This document shows positions 58,555 through 64,000 of a stretch of 64,000 nt of DNA, piece after piece (the first letter of the stretch is position 1; each line of letters begins with the position of its first letter). The stretch is from the NCBI GenBank assembly GCA_963662155.1, contig OY759274.1:42259842-42323841 (forward strand), in the 5' to 3' direction. Both the position numbers and the translations under genes were made by a program. The notes under the pieces were generated by a model that was given only the letters and a program-made list of their open reading frames with translations, did not search any database and was not told the origin of the DNA. This DNA is from Lamellibrachia columna (Eukaryota > Annelida > Polychaeta > Sabellida > Siboglinidae).

Positions 58555-58560
58555 TATACA
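58496..58560. repeat. (AT)n microsatellite
   Basis: About 60 bases of pure alternating AT, followed by a palindromic tcacacagaattatataatattatatcattctgtgtga segment. Confidence 0.97.
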
Positions 58561-59125
58561 GTCACACAGAATTATATAATATTATATCATTCTGTGTGAT
58601 TGTTTGACAATTTTCAAATCAAGTCAGTGGTGTTGCTAAATGATTTTGTTGGAACAAGGGCATTTGACAAGGGAACCCATTTCAGGCAATGGACCCATGC
58701 TGAAAGAATTATTTTATTACTATTATATTACAATGTGATGAATTTTGTTCAGTGTTTTATCAGCTAAAATAGCCGTGCTTTCTATACAAGTCTTGCATGA
58801 GAATGACCTTGATTGTTGGGTTAAATAATCATGGCAAGGTGACCCTGATGAAAGTGAATGAATGCACACGCGTCTGTTATCTTTGTATGTCTTGTCAAGG
58901 TTATCTAGGTAGATAAAATTGTCACTGAAGCATTATGTTGAATGAGTGTATATGACTTGGCACTTTATGTGAAAATAAGCAAAATTATTTCTGGGTCATT
59001 GATGGAGACATCTGCTGATGACTGAGACAGCATAGGTCTGGAGGGGTTCTAAGTAAACATGTTATTGTTTTGGACTGCTGTGTCATGGTTGTCTTCACAG
59101 ATATTAGTGGCTGTGGGTAAACGTG

Positions 59126-59610
59126 TTAAGGGGACTGTACAATGGTTTTCACTGTTAACTGATACAGGGCTTGGTATAATTAAAATGCCCCAATTATCTG
59201 AATTTTTCGATTTCATGGTTAATTTAAATTAACAATATTATAGTTAATTATTTAATCTTTATTGCTGCAGTATATTTAACATCACAAATTGTATAAAACA
59301 GTAATTTAACACAGCAATAAATCATGTCAAATGTCACATTTACCTTCAAAGGTAAATATGTACTGGTCTGTCTGCAGTAAAACACACTCTATATATGTTG
59401 TAAAACTGACATTATTTTAGTCATCACCAAATTGTATGTTATTGAGATATTAAGAGGGATAAGAGGTTAAAGATCACGATAGAAACACGTTTTGTATAGA
59501 TATTATTTTTAACCAACTAAACTATTATAAATACTAATATATCTAGTTTTACAAATGTTGCGTAAACCAGGTCGTTCAGTTAACCAGTGAAATTGGTACA
59601 TTCCCTTTAA
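59126..59610 (+). mobile_element. TTAA MITE family B, complete copy
   Basis: Starts ttaaggggactgtacaatgg and ends gtacattccctttaa; both termini are TTAA with inverted GGGA. About 485 bp, non-coding. It is the least interrupted copy in the window and the reference for the broken copy at 27152-28161. Confidence 0.8.
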
Positions 59611-62600
59611 AGTGACCTCCCCAGTAATGATGGAGTTGTATTCAGAAATATTTTATTATAGATCTTGTTTTATTTGTTGGTAAAAATAAAGAGCTGAACA
59701 TGTCCTAGATTTTAAAGACATATCTCTTATGCAGGTTAAAATATCTCTATGTAAACAATATTAAAAACCAGGGGACAATTTCATTACGGTTTCTGTGAGC
59801 TCATAAAATGTAATTTCCATCATGAAGACTATTTTGCTCATCATAATAAAGAACTGTGCAAATGGATTTCATGAAATATCACACACAAAAATATCTAATG
59901 ACGGAAAATTACAGAAATGATCTCCTTATGGCGGAGTTGTTCTCATCGTTATTATTTATGAAGAAATTAGTGAACATTTGAGACGTGGGTGTTTTGAACT
60001 GACTAGCTGGATATTCTAAACCTAGCCACTATAGAGCGTTTTGAATGTATGTTGGAAACACTGCTGTAATGTTGTCCAGGGGTACTGTGTTGAACTTACT
60101 GTACTGGTCCATAGTGAGCCTCTGGCCTTTGTGGCTAGTCTGGGCAACATGCATACCATTTGATCCATGTCCTCCTAAAACAGTGGCAGGAAGCAGTCCA
60201 CAAACTGGTTCAATTTGGTGACATTGTTCAACTCAGTTTGCCCGATACACCAGTGGATTTTTATTAATTCACTTTTAATCTTGGCTAATAGTTGACGTAT
60301 ACAAATCCTGAGATGAAATCTTGATAGCACTAGGTGGAGGTTACTGGTGTTAGGTCCACCAGGGGTCAAACTGATAGGGTCAGTCATATTTCTGGGTCAG
60401 AACTTTGCTATTTTGGTATGTTCTGGCCTACTGAAATTTCAGTTGTTTTTGGATATGTTGAAATTTAAAGGTCCGTCATGAAACATCTGTGTTAAAGTAA
60501 TGTTGAAAATCTATGTTTTGTATGAAATATGTTGCTGGTGTTGTTTGGTATGCAAACATATGAGGTATATGCTGTGCTTTAAAGAGATACAAGTTTCTTG
60601 ACAGTAAAACAATATCAGATACTGTTAGGTACATTGGATTACCCTTAACAGAATCGCAGGTAACAAAATCAGCTGTTCAGTAGAATAAAATATATTGGCC
60701 CGAGACGGAATCATTTCCTATTTCCACTGCATTAAAATGCGTAGTTTAATAAAGTGAATCAGCTGCTTACAAAATTGTTCTGTCCCAAAGTGATTCTATT
60801 AAGAGATGTCCATTGGAAGGGCTAGTATTCTTGTTCCTCTGTATTCTCACCCTCTGAGTCAGCTGGACACCAATGGCTTCATCCAGGGGTTCATTGGCTC
60901 ATAGTTTACAGTAGGCTATTACAGAAGTGGGTCAGGCCAAGAGTTGATGAATGTGACATGGTGCTATTTTGGTTGTCTGCATCTTGATGTATGCCTGACC
61001 CAAAAGCAGCTGTCATCAATGCTTGTCAGGGTTAGTAGATAAAAAAGTTGGAGGTCAGAGGATGTCCTATGCCAGGCTCTGGCTGGTGGGGATTGGGGGG
61101 GCTTGAGGGGGCTTGGAACATGTTTACCAACTCTCAGATACCACAGTGTGTCTGTCCGGAATTCAATTATTGACCGGTTTGCCTTCAATGAACCCAAAAT
61201 TAAATATGTATGACTTGTGGATATTTTGAAGACTGGAATGATTGTTTGTGATTTTTTTAAAGGCTGTAAAAATGTCTTCATAGGCTGAGAATTGTGTCAC
61301 TGTATTGATGAGAAATGTAACCTTTGGGGATACACGTGTATCATCTCCATAGGTTGCAAAGTTGAAGTTTAATCAGGTTAAACAGAGCTCATTTTAATTA
61401 AGTTGAAAATTTTTTAGTTTAACAAGATTGAGCATGGTTTATTATAATGAAGTTGAAATGTGTTCAGTTTGAACAAGGTTGAATGATGCTTTCTTTAACA
61501 GGGTGGACGGATTGCTTGGTTTAACGAGGCTGAAAGCTGCTCGGATTAATGAGTTTATGTGTGTATGATATAAAACCTGTCTTGAACTCTCAGTTATGGA
61601 CATATTTTTAAATGCTTATACACATACAGTTTGATTTACAGTGCCTGTCTATTACGTACACCTGCGTATAGTGCTTATGGTTCCCACTCCTAATAACGTA
61701 CAGAGGTTTTATTGTATGATCGGTGCTAGATGTAAATGAATGTATACAAATATGCAACAAGTCATTAAAAACTGTGCGTCATTTTGCACGAGTAGTGTAG
61801 ATTAATATGATGCATCAGTTGTATGATTATAATGATATATAATATGTTTACTCCTAGGAATACTCGTGCCTTGTTTGTTAGACATGTAACTAAGCGGCTT
61901 TGTAAACATAAAAAATTCCAATAATCCTAATAAAATTGGATAGGAACTTTTTTATATATGTGCAAAGTGCCTAAATAGAAAACATTCCTGGCGCTAAGTT
62001 CCGAGTGGCTCTGTGTACAGCCATGTTGGACAAAACTAAATGACAATCACCATGCTTATGTACAGCCATGTTATGTTGATATGATATACGATTATACGGA
62101 GAAAATAAAATGGCAATCTCTGCTGCAATAATGCAAACAGTGCTTTGTTTATTGTGTGTTGACCCTCAATACCTTGGCTTGCAAGTAGAACTGCACTCAA
62201 CTACATCCATGCATGCAGTCATGCACAGTGCTGTCACATGTTTGAGTCCAAACTACTAAAGCATTGACACTACTCTATCATGCTGGGTGGAGATGGACTA
62301 ACGTCCAGGTCAGAATGAATAAGAAACGCCTTTGAGAAAAAGGTTAATATAGCAATAGGGGATGCAAGTCTGGTCAGCCGCCATGTGGGTTTTATACAAA
62401 TTTGCCTATAAATGCTCATTTCCAGCCCCCAACGACACGCTGCCTGCTATCGCATTTCACATATAAACATTTGGAGAACAAACAATAACACATTTACTTC
62501 TATTAATTTCTATTAACTACATACTGTTGAATAGACATCTTGTTGCATGCATGTAGCCTGTCTGTGCATGCATGCGTGTGTGTGTTCATGCATTTCAAAC

Positions 62601-63035
62601 TAATACCTTGGATGATATCTAGGTTGTGATCGATAATAAAAATAAATAAATGTTAATAAGGGAAGTAAATTTTGTGCTAAAACATTACCAAAGTGTTGTT
62701 GGCAATTAAACTGGGTCGAAAATATATCTTAGTTAGCATGTAGTCCCACAAGAAATGGGGTCTATGTTCTTGAATCAGAGGAACCAAACATTAGAGTGGC
62801 AATGACCTTTCCAGTCTAACTGCACTGCTCGGATATTGTCAAAATACAAGAGATTTATGATATGACATCACGTAATCTGTCTTCGTGTGTTCATGCATTT
62901 CACACCAACAAAAATGACTGTTTAAATTTTTCTTTTTACCCCAGAACAGTCATCGCCTCATGAAAGTTTATAGAGTAACCATAGACGAAGCATGTGTCTG
63001 TGTTTGTGTGTCCATGCGTGCATGTCTTGTGATAT
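59611..63035. other. Intergenic, no recognised gene
   Basis: About 3.4 kb with no exon, RNA gene or array that I can support. A series of related words gttgaa..ttagtttaac, agattgagcatgg occurs at 61360-61520 and may be a degraded short repeat. Confidence 0.5.
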
Positions 63036-63039
63036 ATAT

Positions 63040-63257
63040 ATATATTATATACTCCAAACAGCCATTTTCCAAGGCTAATGCAGGAGACACCAGATAGATA
63101 GAACCAGCGGCTTCGAGTAGTTTTTGTTTCTTCTGAAAAACACAAGCAAAATGGAGTGAACGAAATGTCCCAAGTTTTGAAACAGCAGCAGGTGGGCTGA
63201 ACCCCGGTCCTCTTGATTGACGGTCTGGAACTCAACCACGGAACTTCCGCGCTAGTG
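63040..63257 (-). mobile_element. tRNA-derived SINE, minus orientation
   Basis: On the minus strand: a head with ttccgtggttgagttcc (A-box position), a B box GGGTTCAGCCC (plus-strand 63194-63204), then ctgtttcaaaacttgggaca and tttgcttgtg. The body matches the copy at 40279-40618 (gtttcaaaacttgagcaatt, tttgcctgtc). It is older and more diverged; the tail near 63040 is lost in an AT run. Confidence 0.75.
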
Positions 63258-63259
63258 TG

Positions 63260-64000
63260 TGTCGGACCATAGGTCTACGTACTGCTGGAGAGGGAAGCCA
63301 GTGATATTTTGATAAATCGTTTCCTTTATGCTGACTGGAGTCCCGCAGCTGGTGGTTAAAGTCAGACTTCCACATCTGTCATCTTGTTGTGGCGCCAAAC
63401 TCACCAATGTATAGTTCCGTGGTGCCAATGGCAGGGTTCACACCTGTCTACCATGATAACCGGGTGTGGTTCCGTACTGATATATAAACCAACTAACAAA
63501 TCAACTATTCTCTATATTTATAAAATTTTTAAAGTTATTATCATCATCTCTAAATGCACCCATCTTGCAAACTACATTTCCAGGCAAATTTACATGTGTC
63601 TGGGCAGTTCAATGTACCAGCCATCAGCTGGGGGCAACCCTCCTGTCATGACAATAATACATAACAATATTACAGTGAGCCCCATAACACCCTCTCACCT
63701 CATGTTATGTACATGAGAACACTGCCAAGTGCATGGATAGTCTATAGCTGTCTATTTGCATAAGTGAGGGATGTCTCTTCATAAGGAGTGATGTCACTTT
63801 TTGTACTGCACAAAATGTTCAAAGCTCAACCATCATTGCTTCTATAGTGCATTTAAAAATACCTGTCCAAGCTGAGTTACAAAGCCGGCCTTTTTCCAAA
63901 TCAATTATATTTATATTAGTAATACGTTTATTTTGATTTGCAACCATAGAGGTTGAATACTTTTGTTATGTAACATTAACTTTATGTATACGTTTCAGTG
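63260..64000. other. Right edge of window, no recognised gene
   Basis: No supported gene. The last bases read gtatacgtttcag|tg, which could be a splice acceptor of a following exon, but only two bases follow it. Confidence 0.3.

Overview
This is animal nuclear DNA: AT-rich, with spliced genes, long introns full of minisatellites, LINE, SINE and DNA-transposon copies, and no bacterial-style gene packing. The gene content (a gp130/domeless-like cytokine receptor and nocturnin), the CR1-type LINE and the TTAA-bounded MITEs suggest a marine invertebrate, perhaps a mollusc or another lophotrochozoan, but I cannot name the organism from the sequence. Layout: bases 1-44,600 hold the 3' three quarters of one plus-strand gene. 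I join 14 exons (2223 to 44408) whose splice sites and intron phases all agree. They encode the end of a cytokine-receptor homology module with a WSxWS-like motif (WSNNS), five fibronectin III domains, one transmembrane helix, a box1-like juxtamembrane segment and a cytoplasmic tail. The 5' exons lie left of the window. The introns hold large tandem arrays (12, 57, 32 and 42 bp units and others), a 5'-truncated CR1 LINE on the minus strand, an L2-like LINE fragment, a hAT fragment, a tRNA-derived SINE and several MITEs. The most notable feature is exon 13. Directly behind the membrane it carries 31 in-frame copies of a 10-residue unit built on Tyr-Ser/Asn-Thr-Leu. The unit resembles the single SHP2/SOCS3 docking site of vertebrate gp130 (YSTV around Tyr759), and adjacent copies are at exact ITAM spacing (YxxL-x6-YxxL). 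Each complete unit also contains a GAG|GTGGGT splice-donor-like site in the phase that fits the last exon, so the number of docking sites could vary by splicing as well as by repeat length. Bases 44,600-52,000 are intergenic: further minisatellites, MITEs and a LINE fragment. Bases 52,100-57,650 hold nocturnin on the plus strand: a CpG-rich promoter and first exon with a mitochondrial-type presequence, then two exons carrying all catalytic motifs, about 399 residues in total. Bases 57,650-64,000 show no gene; they contain one TTAA MITE, an (AT)n run and a second copy of the SINE family on the minus strand. Spliced models here are inferred from reading frame, splice signals and family resemblance; there is no transcript evidence.
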